The notes below the pieces were generated by a model. The model made no database searches. It saw only the letters and a program-made list of their open reading frames with translations, and had not been told where the DNA came from. The position numbers were made by a program, and so were the translations under genes. Positions 51,727 through 60,184 of a stretch of DNA of 64,000 nt are shown one piece after another; the first letter of the stretch is position 1, and every line of letters begins with the position of its first letter. The DNA is from Oceanicaulis sp052055585 (lineage in GTDB: Bacteria > Pseudomonadota > Alphaproteobacteria > Caulobacterales > Maricaulaceae). The stretch is from the NCBI RefSeq assembly GCF_052055585.1, contig NZ_CP170485.1:1798001-1862000 (forward strand). Reading direction: 5' to 3'.

Positions 51727-53694
51727 ATGACAGACTCTATCCGCTCCCTGGCCGAGGGATTTGAGGCCATCGATGACGCGCAATGGCGCGCGATGGCTGA
51801 AGACGCCCTCAAAGGCGCTCCGCTGGACCGGCTGGTGCGCAAGACGCTTGATGGCGTCGCGCGCGGTCCCCTCTTCACCCGCTCGGACCTCGATCAGGTC
51901 GGTGAGCTGCCTGCACCGGGCGCTGCGCCCTATTTGCGCGGACTGACCGCCGAGCGCGATCCCTACCTGCCCTGGGGCATTCGCCAGATCATTGATGATC
52001 CGGACCCCAGGGTCGCCAATGAAGCCCTGCGCACCGATCTGGCGGGCGGGGTCAGCGAAGTGGCGCTGAGCCTTGATCCGACGGGCGCCAATGGCGTCGC
52101 CGTACGCACGCTGGACGAACTGAAGACCGTGCTGGACGGGGTCATGCTCGATCTCGCGCCGGTCTATCTGCAGCCCTCGCGCATGGCGCCCCAATACGCC
52201 GCCCTCGCGCTGAGCTACATGCAGAGCCAGGGCCTGGACCTCAAATCGCTCAAGGGCGGACTCGGCCTGTCTCCGATCGGTCAGAAATCCATGGCGGGCG
52301 GCGGCGCAGCCAACCTGCCCGAACGCCTGCAACGCACCGCAGAAGCCGCCGCCTGGTGCTCCGAGCATGCGCCGGGCATCAAGGTCGTCTCCATCACCGC
52401 CAACGCCCCCCATGAAGCTGGCGGCTCGGCGGTGCATGAGCTGGCGTTCGCCTGCGCGGGCGGGACGAGCTATATGCGCGCCTTCATCGATCACGGCTTG
52501 ACGCCGGATCAGGCCGCCAACGCGCTGGAGTTCAGCTTCGCCGCGGATGCAGACGTCCACCTGACCATCGCCAAGCTGCGCGCCGCAAGGCGCGTCTGGG
52601 CGCGGGTGGCGGACGCCTTTGGCTGTTCACCTGAATTTCAGGGCATGCGCATTTGCGCCATCACCTCGGCGCGCATGTTGACCGCGCGCGATGCGTGGAA
52701 CAACCTCATCCGCAATGCTTGCGCGGGTCTCGGCGCAGCGGCGGGCGGAGCGGATTCCATCACCGTGCGCCCGTTCAACGAACCGCTGGGCGCAGCGACT
52801 CCCTTCGCCCGGCGCCTTGGTCGCAATCTGCAGATCATGCTGATGGAAGAGAGCCATCTGGGCGTGACGGCGGATCCGGCGGGCGGCAGCTATCTGCACG
52901 AAACGCTCGGCCATCGCCTCGCCAAGGCCGGCTGGGAGCTGTTCCAGCAGATCGAACGCCGCGGCGGCCTGTTTGAAACCGTCAAGGCGGGCTGGCTGCA
53001 GAACGAAGTGGGCAAGACGCGGGACGCCTATGTGGCGCAATACGCCGAAGGCCGTGAAGCCCTGATCGGGGTGACCCAGTTCGCCAATCTCGACGAGCGC
53101 CCCGTCGAAGCGGGCAAGCGTGACTACACGCCGCCCAGTCTCAACGCCCCGAGCCTGGAGCCCCAGCCCTTCACCGGCAAGCTCGAAGCGGCGAAAGCCG
53201 GGCACGCGATCCGCCTTCTGGACCTGCCCCGGCAGGACTGGACGCCGCTGCGCTATATGCGCCTCGCCCAGCCGTTTGAAGCCTTGCGAGACGCCGCAGA
53301 CGCCTATGCCGGCAAGACCGGCGCGGCGCCCAAAGCCTTCCTCGCAACGCTGGGCGCCCTGGCGGACTTCAACGCCCGCGCCAGCTTTGCGTCCAACCGT
53401 CTGGCTGTCTCGGGCGTCGAAACCGATCCGGCGAACGAATACGCTGATATCGACGCCTGCGCTGACGACTTCGCCAAGTCCGGCTCGAAACTCGCCGTGA
53501 TTTGCGGCACTGACGACGCCTATTCGGACATGGCCGAAGAGCTGGCCGAAGCGCTCAAGCAGGCCGGCGCCAGCGAGGTCTGGATTGCGGGCAAGCCGGG
53601 CCTCATCACCGGCGTGGACCACTTCATCCATATGCGCAGCCACAGTCTCGAAGATGGCGAACGCGCCCACAAGGTTCTGGGAGTGAGCGCATGA
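51727..53694 (+). CDS. mutA: Methylmalonyl-CoA mutase, small (beta) subunit
   Basis: The 655-residue non-catalytic partner of MutB in the heterodimeric cobalamin-dependent mutase that converts methylmalonyl-CoA to succinyl-CoA. It has the mutase TIM-barrel (YLRGLTAERDPYLPWGIRQI early; GGGAANLPERLQRTAEAAAW later) and a C-terminal Rossmann-like domain. The DxHxxG cobalamin-binding motif is absent, as expected for this subunit. Its stop overlaps the mutB start by 4 bases (ATGA), giving 1:1 coupling. No strong ribosome binding site is seen before the ATG. Confidence 0.93.
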   Translation: MTDSIRSLAEGFEAIDDAQWRAMAEDALKGAPLDRLVRKTLDGVARGPLFTRSDLDQVGELPAPGAAPYLRGLTAERDPYLPWGIRQIIDDPDPRVANEALRTDLAGGVSEVALSLDPTGANGVAVRTLDELKTVLDGVMLDLAPVYLQPSRMAPQYAALALSYMQSQGLDLKSLKGGLGLSPIGQKSMAGGGAANLPERLQRTAEAAAWCSEHAPGIKVVSITANAPHEAGGSAVHELAFACAGGTSYMRAFIDHGLTPDQAANALEFSFAADADVHLTIAKLRAARRVWARVADAFGCSPEFQGMRICAITSARMLTARDAWNNLIRNACAGLGAAAGGADSITVRPFNEPLGAATPFARRLGRNLQIMLMEESHLGVTADPAGGSYLHETLGHRLAKAGWELFQQIERRGGLFETVKAGWLQNEVGKTRDAYVAQYAEGREALIGVTQFANLDERPVEAGKRDYTPPSLNAPSLEPQPFTGKLEAAKAGHAIRLLDLPRQDWTPLRYMRLAQPFEALRDAADAYAGKTGAAPKAFLATLGALADFNARASFASNRLAVSGVETDPANEYADIDACADDFAKSGSKLAVICGTDDAYSDMAEELAEALKQAGASEVWIAGKPGLITGVDHFIHMRSHSLEDGERAHKVLGVSA

Positions 53695-55832
53695 GCAAGC
53701 ATCCTGATTTCACCCAGATCGGTCTCGGCCAGCCCGACATCCAGCCCGGCTCCAAGCCCCAGCGCGCGCCCTTCATGACGGCGGAAGAGCTGCCCATCAA
53801 AGCCGCCTACACGGCGGACGATGTGGCCGGGCTCGACTTTACCGACGGCTATCCCGGCGCCGCGCCCTATCATCGCGGCCCCTACCCCACCATGTTCGTC
53901 CAGCGCCCCTGGACGATCCGGCAATATGCGGGTTTCTCCACAGCCGCCGAATCCAACGCCTTCTACCGCCGCAATCTCAAGGCCGGCCAGAAAGGCCTGT
54001 CGGTAGCCTTCGATCTGGCCACTCACCGCGGCTATGACAGCGATAATCCGCGCGTGATCGGCGATGTGGGCATGGCGGGCGTCGCCATCGATTCCATTCT
54101 GGACATGCGCCAGCTCTTTGACGGCATTCCGCTCGATCAGATGAGCGTGTCCATGACCATGAACGGCGCCGTGCTGCCGGTTCTGGCGCTCTATATCGTT
54201 GCCGCCGAGGAACAGGGCGTCTCGCACAAACAGCTTTCAGGAACGATCCAGAACGACATCCTGAAAGAGTTCATGGTGCGCAACACCTATATCTATCCGC
54301 CGCGCCCCTCCATGCGGATCATCTCCGACATCTTCGCCTTTACCGCCAGAGAGATGCCGCGCTTCAACTCGATCTCGATCTCCGGCTATCACATGCAGGA
54401 GGCGGGCGCCCCCGCCGATCTCGAGCTCGCCTACACCATCGCCGATGGCCTCGAATACATCCGCTCGGGCGTCGAGGCGGGGCTCGATGTGGACGCCTTC
54501 GCGCCTCGTCTGAGCTTCTTCTGGGGCGTGTCCATGAATTACTTCATGGAAGTGGCCAAGATGCGCGCCGCGCGCCTGATCTGGGCGAGCCTTGTGAAGG
54601 CCCGGTTCAATCCGAAAAACGCCAAATCTCTCGCCCTGCGCACGCACAGCCAGACCTCGGGCTGGTCGCTGACCGCCCAGGACGTGTTCAACAATGTGGG
54701 GCGCACGGCGGTCGAGGCGATGGCGGCCGTGGATGGCCATACCCAGTCGCTGCACACCAACTCCCTTGATGAAGCGCTGGCCCTGCCGACGGACTTCTCC
54801 GCCCGTATCGCGCGCAACACCCAGCTGGTGCTGGAGACCGAGGCGCACCTCACCGATGCGATCGATCCCTGGGGCGGCAGCTATTATGTCGAACGCCTGA
54901 CCCATGATCTGGCGGCTCGCGCGCTCGATCACATCGCCGAGGTGGATGAGCTGGGCGGCATGGCGAAAGCCATCGAAGAGGGCCTGCCCAAACTGCGCAT
55001 CGAGGAAGCCGCCGCCAAGACCCAGGCCAAGATCGATTCCGGCCTGCAGACGATTGTCGGCGTCAACAAATTCCGCCTCAACGAGCCCGAAGACATTCCG
55101 GTGCTGAAGGTGGACAACTCAAAAGTCCGCGCCGAGCAGCTCGCCAAGCTCGAAACCCTGCGCAAGAACCGTGATCCCAAAGCGGTGGAAAGCGCACTGA
55201 CCGCGCTGACCAACGCCGCAGCGGGCGGCGGCAATCTGCTCGAACTGTCTGTCGCAGCCGCACGCGCGCAGGCGACGGTCGGGGAAATCTCGGACGCCAT
55301 GGAAAAGGTGTTCGGCCGCCACAAGGCGGAAATCAAATCGGTTCAGGGGGTGTTCTTGAAAGCCTCAGGGGATGACGCAAAGGTCAAGAAGGCGCTTCAA
55401 GCCTCTGATACCTTTGCTGAAAACGAAGGGCGCCGTCCGCGCATCCTGATCGCGAAAATGGGCCAGGACGGCCATGATCGCGGCCAGAAGGTCGTCGCCT
55501 CCGCCTTCGCGGATCTGGGGTGGGACGTGGATATCGGCCCGCTCTTCCAGACACCCGAAGAGGCCGCGCGTCAGGCGGTGGAGAACGATGTTCATGTCGT
55601 CGCCGCCTCCTCGCTGGCCGCCGGTCACCTCACTTTGGTGCCTGAGCTGAAAAAACAGCTCGCCGAAATGGGCCGCCCCGACATCACCATCATTGTCGGC
55701 GGCGTCATCCCGCCCGAAGACGTCCCGATCCTCAAGGATATGGGCGCCGCTGCGGTCTACCCGCCCGGCACCGTGATCGCGGATTCGGCGGTGGAGCTGA
55801 TCGGAATCGTCGAGAAGGCAAGCGCGGCCTGA
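53691..55832 (+). CDS. mutB: Methylmalonyl-CoA mutase, large (alpha) subunit
   Basis: The 713-residue catalytic subunit. YPGAAPYHRGPYPTMFVQRP and WTIRQYAGFSTAAESNAFYR contain the substrate tunnel and active-site Tyr, GLSVAFDLATHRGYDSDNPR is a hallmark block, and the C-terminal cobalamin domain has the base-off ligand His595 in MGQDGHDRGQKV. Together with MutA and the MeaB GTPase (58640) it feeds propionyl-CoA carbon into the TCA cycle. Propionyl-CoA carboxylase and the epimerase are not in the window. Confidence 0.97.
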   Translation: MSKHPDFTQIGLGQPDIQPGSKPQRAPFMTAEELPIKAAYTADDVAGLDFTDGYPGAAPYHRGPYPTMFVQRPWTIRQYAGFSTAAESNAFYRRNLKAGQKGLSVAFDLATHRGYDSDNPRVIGDVGMAGVAIDSILDMRQLFDGIPLDQMSVSMTMNGAVLPVLALYIVAAEEQGVSHKQLSGTIQNDILKEFMVRNTYIYPPRPSMRIISDIFAFTAREMPRFNSISISGYHMQEAGAPADLELAYTIADGLEYIRSGVEAGLDVDAFAPRLSFFWGVSMNYFMEVAKMRAARLIWASLVKARFNPKNAKSLALRTHSQTSGWSLTAQDVFNNVGRTAVEAMAAVDGHTQSLHTNSLDEALALPTDFSARIARNTQLVLETEAHLTDAIDPWGGSYYVERLTHDLAARALDHIAEVDELGGMAKAIEEGLPKLRIEEAAAKTQAKIDSGLQTIVGVNKFRLNEPEDIPVLKVDNSKVRAEQLAKLETLRKNRDPKAVESALTALTNAAAGGGNLLELSVAAARAQATVGEISDAMEKVFGRHKAEIKSVQGVFLKASGDDAKVKKALQASDTFAENEGRRPRILIAKMGQDGHDRGQKVVASAFADLGWDVDIGPLFQTPEEAARQAVENDVHVVAASSLAAGHLTLVPELKKQLAEMGRPDITIIVGGVIPPEDVPILKDMGAAAVYPPGTVIADSAVELIGIVEKASAA

Positions 55833-55907
55833 CAGGACCGTAAGGTGACATCCATGGAGTGAGGCTCCACGCTTGGTCTCAAAGATAACAAGCAAAGGAG
55901 CCTCCCC

Positions 55908-56228
55908 ATGATCGTCACCACCACTCCGACCGTCGAAGGCCGCCATATCCACGACTACAAGGGCGTCGTCACGGGCGAAGCCATTCTGGGCGCGCACGTC
56001 TTCCGCGACCTCTTCGCCGGCATTCGTGACATTGTCGGCGGTCGATCGGGCTCTTACGAGAAATCCCTGCGCGAAGCGCGCCAGATCGCCCTGTCCGAGC
56101 TGGAAGATGAAGCACGCAAGCTGGGCGCGAACGCCGTTGTGGGCGTTGATCTCGATTATGAAGTGATCGGCCAGCAAGGCTCGATGCTGATGGTGTCCGC
56201 GTCGGGTACAGCGGTGGTGCTGGGTTAG
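55908..56228 (+). CDS. YbjQ/UPF0145 family protein
   Basis: A 106-residue UPF0145 protein: VTTTPTVEGRHIHDYKGVVT, GEAILGAHVFRDLFAGIRDI, GGRSGSYEKSLREAR and LGANAVVGVDLDYEVIG. The fold is a compact alpha/beta oligomer and the function is unknown. AAGGAG lies seven bases before the ATG. It follows mutB by about 75 bp; no clear terminator is seen between, so read-through is possible. Confidence 0.92.
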   Translation: MIVTTTPTVEGRHIHDYKGVVTGEAILGAHVFRDLFAGIRDIVGGRSGSYEKSLREARQIALSELEDEARKLGANAVVGVDLDYEVIGQQGSMLMVSASGTAVVLG

Positions 56229-56262
56229 CCTTCCTTATTCTGAAGCGCGGTGCAGGCTGCAC

Positions 56263-56361
56263 CCGACCGGCATGGGGTCGCCGGACAAGCCGTCGAATGA
56301 CACTCTTGAATGTATAAGACATGTCATCCCCCGCTTTATGCGGGGGACCCATGCCGGTCGG
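56263..56361. repeat. 99-bp palindromic repeat element (two inverted half-copies)
   Basis: The ends form a perfect 14-bp inverted repeat: CCGACCGGCATGGG (56263-56276) and CCCATGCCGGTCGG (56348-56361). The left half continues GTCGCCGGACAAGCCGTCGA and ends in ATGAC. The right half holds GTCATCCCCCGCTTTATGCG with a 7-bp CCCCCGC/GCGGGGG hairpin. It lies directly before the end of the GIY-YIG gene, which is bounded on its other side by another copy of the left half. Confidence 0.8.
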
Positions 56362-56363
56362 CT

Positions 56364-56648
56364 TCAGAGCGATAGACGGTTCCAGAGGTCTGCCCAGTCC
56401 GGGTTATCCGCTTCGATCAGATTGATCTTCCACTGACGCGGATACCGCTTGATGCGCTTCTCCCGCTGAATGGCTTTCTCAACACTGTCATGAGGCTCGA
56501 ACCAGACGAGCCGTTTTGCGCCATAAGTGTCGGTGAACCCCTGAACCAGCCCTTCCCGGTGCTCATAGACACGACGCAGCAGATCGTTGGTGACGCCGCA
56601 ATAGAGCGTTCCCTGCTTCTGACTGGCCATAAGGTAGACGAAGTACAT
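56364..56648 (-). CDS. GIY-YIG domain nuclease-like protein
   Basis: A 94-residue single-domain protein of the UPF0213/YhbQ-like GIY-YIG group. The signature reads YFVYLMASQ (for GIY), LYCGVTNDLLRRVYEHREG (for YIG plus the catalytic Arg) and a late Glu (KAIQREKRIK). Such small nucleases are common in alphaproteobacteria; some families of short dispersed repeats lie beside them. Here it is framed by copies of one repeat at 56263-56361 and 56689-56722, and it points against the flanking genes. It sits inside the gap that separates mutAB from meaB. Role unknown. Confidence 0.88.
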   Translation of the reverse strand: MYFVYLMASQKQGTLYCGVTNDLLRRVYEHREGLVQGFTDTYGAKRLVWFEPHDSVEKAIQREKRIKRYPRQWKINLIEADNPDWADLWNRLSL

Positions 56649-56688
56649 TCAGCCAGCACGGAGGCCGATGGGCCGAGCGGCAATGTCC

Positions 56689-56722
56689 CGGCATGGGTTC
56701 GCCGGACAAGCCGTCGAATGAC
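56689..56722. repeat. Single half-copy of the palindromic repeat
   Basis: These 34 bases (CGGCATGGGTTCGCCGGACA to GTCGAATGAC) equal 56268-56301 except for one G/T change. The copy lies just upstream of the GIY-YIG start, in the same orientation as the left half of the other element, so the gene is bracketed by direct repeats about 420 bp apart. Confidence 0.8.
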
Positions 56723-56919
56723 GTTGCGTTTGAGTGCTAAGCCCTTCGCCCAACCCCCTATGATTAACGTGAAATTTTCGCTGATTGCCGGACATGCTCA
56801 CCCTGGGTTCATGTTTGAGCGCCCATGGTGCGCGGGCTTGGCGCATCCCCAATTCTAGGGATGTTCACGCAAACAGAACCGTTCTACTGAACGGTCTGCA
56901 ACATCTTTTGGGGGACACC

Positions 56920-57351
56920 ATGATCCGCACCATTCTTACCGCTTCCGCAATCGCTGCAATCGCCAGCACCGCCTCGTTCGCTCAGGATTACTCCCTGAAC
57001 CCGACCTACGGCACCTATTCCCTGAACGCCGGCTTCCTGCCGGATCCGTCTCAGATCCAGATCACCGCTGGCGGTTCGCTCAACGCGTCCAGCGTCGGCT
57101 GCGCCGGCTCCATCGCCAACGCGCCGGACGCCCGCCTGCATTGGGGCGGCGGTCGCATGACCATCGGCGCCACCTCCAACTCCGACACCACCCTGGTAGT
57201 GAATGGTCCGGACGGCCAATGGTACTGCTCTGACGACGTGAACGGCCTGAACCCGGCCCTCGTCTTCACCCAGTCCGGCCAGTACGACATCTGGGTCGGC
57301 GTCTATTCGGGCAGCACTGCTCCGGCGACCCTGTACGTCACCGAATACTAA
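56920..57351 (+). CDS. Small secreted beta-rich protein (PPC-like)
   Basis: A 143-residue exported protein with a signal peptide to about residue 21 (ASTASFAQ). The mature part reads YSLNPTYGTYSLNAGFLPDP, then a GRMTIGATSNSDTTLVVNGP strand, DGQWYCSDDVNGLNPALVF and SGQYDIWVGVYSG. This is the pattern of pre-peptidase C-terminal-like beta sandwiches and of a small secreted family in stalked alphaproteobacteria that databases sometimes label 'peptidase S1' without a catalytic triad. Two cysteines (GCAG, WYCSDD) may pair. GGGGGA precedes the Met at 56920. It has its own terminator. Confidence 0.78.
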   Translation: MIRTILTASAIAAIASTASFAQDYSLNPTYGTYSLNAGFLPDPSQIQITAGGSLNASSVGCAGSIANAPDARLHWGGGRMTIGATSNSDTTLVVNGPDGQWYCSDDVNGLNPALVFTQSGQYDIWVGVYSGSTAPATLYVTEY

Positions 57352-57375
57352 GGTCCGGCCCCTCGCCAGACACAC

Positions 57376-57411
57376 AAGGGCGGCGCCAGTCAGGCGCCGC
57401 CCTTTCTTTTT
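57376..57411 (+). terminator. Hairpin terminator
   Basis: A 12-bp perfect stem (AAGGGCGGCGCC/GGCGCCGCCCTT) with an AGTCA loop, followed by TCTTTTTA. It ends the secreted-protein transcript. Confidence 0.9.
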
Positions 57412-57479
57412 ACGCCTGCCCCTGTTTCGCCATCGCTTTCAGGTTAGTCTGGGGCAAACCCGCTATCGGAGGCCTTCTC

Positions 57480-57995
57480 ATGCGACGCGCCCTACTTCTC
57501 AGCCTGACCGCTTTCAGCCTGGCCGCCTGCGCCTCCAGCCCCGGCCCGGTCTATGGCCCGGCCAGCAGCTATTCCAACGGGACAGGCTATTCCGATTACC
57601 GCATCGAGAATGACCGCTGGCGCGTGCGCTATACCGGCGCGAACGGGCAGGATGAGGATGATGTGGAGCGGCTGGCCCTGCGCCGGGCCGGCGAGATCGC
57701 CCTGACCAACGGGTATGAGTGGTTCACCGTCGTCCATCGTCGGGAAGACACCGAGGGCGATGAGAACGAACGCCCGGTGCGTGTTGGCGGCTCGCTGGGC
57801 CAGACCTTCGGCTCGGGCGGCTTCCACGGCTCCAGCGTGGGGATTGGCATTTCCATCAATCCCGGCGCGGGCAAGACCCAGACCGAAATCAGCCTCGAGA
57901 TCATCGCAGGACGCGGCGAGCCCCGCCCGGACGGCGCCTATGACGCCGCCCGCATGGCGAACCCTGCAGGCCCCTACGCGGCGAACACCCTCTAG
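57480..57995 (+). CDS. CC0125/CC1285-type lipoprotein
   Basis: A 171-residue lipoprotein (lipobox LAAC, Cys17) of the CC0125/CC1285 group first noted in Caulobacter. The motifs PVYGPASSYSNGTGYSDYRI, RWRVRYTGANGQDEDDVERL and LALRRAGEIALTNGYEWFTV recur in the next gene. The C-terminal SLEIIAGRGEPRPDGAYDA is also shared. Function is unknown; it is probably at the outer membrane. GGAGG lies before the ATG. Confidence 0.85.
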   Translation: MRRALLLSLTAFSLAACASSPGPVYGPASSYSNGTGYSDYRIENDRWRVRYTGANGQDEDDVERLALRRAGEIALTNGYEWFTVVHRREDTEGDENERPVRVGGSLGQTFGSGGFHGSSVGIGISINPGAGKTQTEISLEIIAGRGEPRPDGAYDAARMANPAGPYAANTL

Positions 57996-58061
57996 TCCGG
58001 CTTGCAGCGCAGCGCGAACGGGGCGAGTCTCTGCGCCCTGGTTTACAGCAATGAGGCGGGC

Positions 58062-58580
58062 ATGCGCGCGCACCTACTCACCGGATCCATGGCGCTCCTG
58101 CTTGTTGCAGGCTGCGGCGTCTCCACAACGACCTCATTCGTCAGCCCGCCGCTCAGCGCCTATGGCCCGGCCAGCGCCAGCATGTCGGGCATGGGCTATG
58201 ACGCGCTCCAGCTCGGGCCCCAGCAATGGCGCGTCTGGTATACCGGACACGCCAGCGCCAGCGAGGCGCTGGTCGAGCAATACGCCTTGCGCCATGCCGC
58301 TGAAGTGGCTGCTGGAGCCGGGTATGACTGGTTCCGCATTTCCTATGACGACAATGCCCGTCACGCCGACGGCTACCGGCCGGTGAACCGGTCTGGCGAG
58401 ATCACCCCGGCCTATGTGGAAGAGGTCGAACGTCCCGGCCCGATGGGCATTGTGCGCAACTGGGTGTTCCGCGAAGGCCCGCAAGGCCAGCTCACCGCCA
58501 TTCTCGACATCGAGGCCGGTCGCGGATCCCGCCCCGGCGGCGCCTATGATCCGGTCGCAATCCTCAGCTCCTATCCCTGA
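58062..58580 (+). CDS. CC0125/CC1285-type lipoprotein (paralogue)
   Basis: A 172-residue paralogue of the preceding gene. The lipobox is VAGC (about Cys18). Matching blocks are SAYGPASASMSGMGYDALQL, QWRVWYTGHASASEALVEQY, ALRHAAEVAAGAGYDWFRIS and ILDIEAGRGSRPGGAYDPV. The mid-loop differs (AYVEEVERPGPMGIV). The Met at 58062 has GAGGCGGG upstream and gives a proper lipoprotein signal. The pair arose by tandem duplication and the two are probably co-transcribed. Confidence 0.83.
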   Translation: MRAHLLTGSMALLLVAGCGVSTTTSFVSPPLSAYGPASASMSGMGYDALQLGPQQWRVWYTGHASASEALVEQYALRHAAEVAAGAGYDWFRISYDDNARHADGYRPVNRSGEITPAYVEEVERPGPMGIVRNWVFREGPQGQLTAILDIEAGRGSRPGGAYDPVAILSSYP

Positions 58581-58639
58581 TCAGACCACTGGAGACAAAT
58601 ACGCTTGCCCTGCATCCCGGCTCGCGTTTGAACACTCCC

Positions 58640-59620
58640 ATGACAGACGCGCTCGCAGACAAGCTGATCGACGGAGACCGCGCCGCGCTCGCCCGCGGCA
58701 TCACACTTGTGGAATCCACCCGCCCCGACCACCAGGCCCGGGCGCGAGACCTTCTGACCCGGGTCATGGACCGTACAGGCAACGCCTGGCGTATCGGGCT
58801 GACGGGCGTTCCGGGCGTGGGCAAGTCCACCCTGATCGAACGATTGGGCGGCCATCTGACCGGGCAAGGCCGCAAGGTCGCCGTGCTGGCGGTGGACCCG
58901 TCCTCGTCCCGCACCAAGGGCTCTATCCTCGGCGACAAGACCCGCATGGGCGCGCTGGCGGTGGACCGCAACGCCTTTATCCGCCCCTCCCCCAGCGCCG
59001 GTTCGCTGGGCGGCGTCGCCCGCAAGACCCGCGAATCCATGCTGCTGTGTGAAGCGGCGGGCTATGACGTGGTGATTGTGGAGACCGTGGGCGTCGGCCA
59101 GTCCGAAACCGTGGTGGCGGACATGGTGGACGTCTTCGTCGCCCTGATGTTGCCCGGCGCCGGGGACGAGCTGCAGGGCATCAAGAAAGGCCTTCTGGAG
59201 CTTGCTGAAATCCTGTTCGTGAACAAGGCGGATGGCGAGAACGAAACCCGCGCCCGTCGCGCCCAGCGCGATCTCGAAGCCGCGCTGCACCTGTTCGCGC
59301 CCGTCAGCCCGCACTGGAATCCGGCTGTCCTGCGCGGGTCCGGCCTGACAGGGGATGGCATCGAGACGCTATGGGAAACGGTGAGGCAGCACCGCAAGGC
59401 GCTGGAGGGTGCTGGCGCGCTTAAGCAGAAACGATCCGGTCAGCAGGTGCGCTGGCTGTGGTCCATGGTGGAAGAGCGCGTCCTGCAAAGCTTCCATGCC
59501 GATCCGGACATCCAGACACTGGCGCCCGAGCTGGAACGCGCTGTGTCCGATGGCCGACTGCCCGCCAGCGAAGCCGCAGAGCGGCTGTGGCGGGCCAATC
59601 GTCCTGACACCGAAAACTGA
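58640..59620 (+). CDS. meaB: Methylmalonyl-CoA mutase-associated GTPase MeaB
   Basis: A 326-residue SIMIBI-class G protein that protects methylmalonyl-CoA mutase and gates delivery of adenosylcobalamin. Walker A is GLTGVPGVGKSTLIERLGGH, with VAVLAVDPSSSRTKGSILGD, ETVGVGQSE (switch) and VNKADGE (base specificity) following. It is the natural partner of MutAB 2.8 kb upstream, from which it is separated by unrelated small genes. No good ribosome binding site is seen at the Met; a TTG four codons earlier is possible. Confidence 0.95.
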   Translation: MTDALADKLIDGDRAALARGITLVESTRPDHQARARDLLTRVMDRTGNAWRIGLTGVPGVGKSTLIERLGGHLTGQGRKVAVLAVDPSSSRTKGSILGDKTRMGALAVDRNAFIRPSPSAGSLGGVARKTRESMLLCEAAGYDVVIVETVGVGQSETVVADMVDVFVALMLPGAGDELQGIKKGLLELAEILFVNKADGENETRARRAQRDLEAALHLFAPVSPHWNPAVLRGSGLTGDGIETLWETVRQHRKALEGAGALKQKRSGQQVRWLWSMVEERVLQSFHADPDIQTLAPELERAVSDGRLPASEAAERLWRANRPDTEN

Positions 59621-60184
59621 TCAGTTCGACAGGGCTTTCGCCTGTTTCACCCATTCATCGCGGGCGATCCGACCGCGGCCATTAATGGCCTCGTCCATGC
59701 GCGCGACATCGTCATCTGTCCAGTTGGCGATCTGGGCCAGAGACGTCACGCCCAGCTCAGCCAGCGCGGCGGCGGCTTTCGGGCCCAGCCCCTTGATCTT
59801 CGTCAGGTCGTCGCTGACCGGCGCGGTTTCGGTTTCCGGCACCGCGATCGGCTCCTGAACCGTCTTGGCAGGCTTGGGCCTGGGCGCCGCCTTGGTCTCG
59901 GACTTGGCGGGCGCCTGAGGGGTCACCAGCTCGGGCGCAGCTTCCTGCAGCAGGTCTGCGGCACGCTTCTTCGGCGCGGCAGGCTCAGCCTTGGGCATCG
60001 GCTCCGCTTCAACATCCAGCGTGGTCGTGGCGTGAGAATGGGGCCCTTGCGCAGGCTCCAGCAGACCTTTCGGCGCCGCCTTGGGCGCCTCATCGGATTT
60101 GCCGTGCAGAATCCAGCCCGTCACCACGCCGCCAATGAAGGCCAGCAGCAACAGGATCCACATATTCCAGATCAGCCACATCAT
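59621..60184 (-). CDS. Membrane-anchored protein with C-terminal helix-hairpin-helix domain
   Basis: A 187-residue protein: one membrane helix at about 3-23 (LIWNMWILLLLAFIGGVVTG), a long Ala/Pro/Lys-rich linker of about 100 residues, and a C-terminal domain. The last ~60 residues read LTKIKGLGPKAAAALAELGV, TSLAQIANWTDDDVARMDEA and a short tail. That is the helix-hairpin-helix seen in 'predicted flap endonuclease-1-like 5' DNA nuclease' proteins and in alphaproteobacterial NADH-ubiquinone oxidoreductase-associated ORFs. Function is unknown; DNA binding at the membrane is possible. Its ATG overlaps the stop of the upstream gene (TGATG). Confidence 0.75.
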   Translation of the reverse strand: MMWLIWNMWILLLLAFIGGVVTGWILHGKSDEAPKAAPKGLLEPAQGPHSHATTTLDVEAEPMPKAEPAAPKKRAADLLQEAAPELVTPQAPAKSETKAAPRPKPAKTVQEPIAVPETETAPVSDDLTKIKGLGPKAAAALAELGVTSLAQIANWTDDDVARMDEAINGRGRIARDEWVKQAKALSN

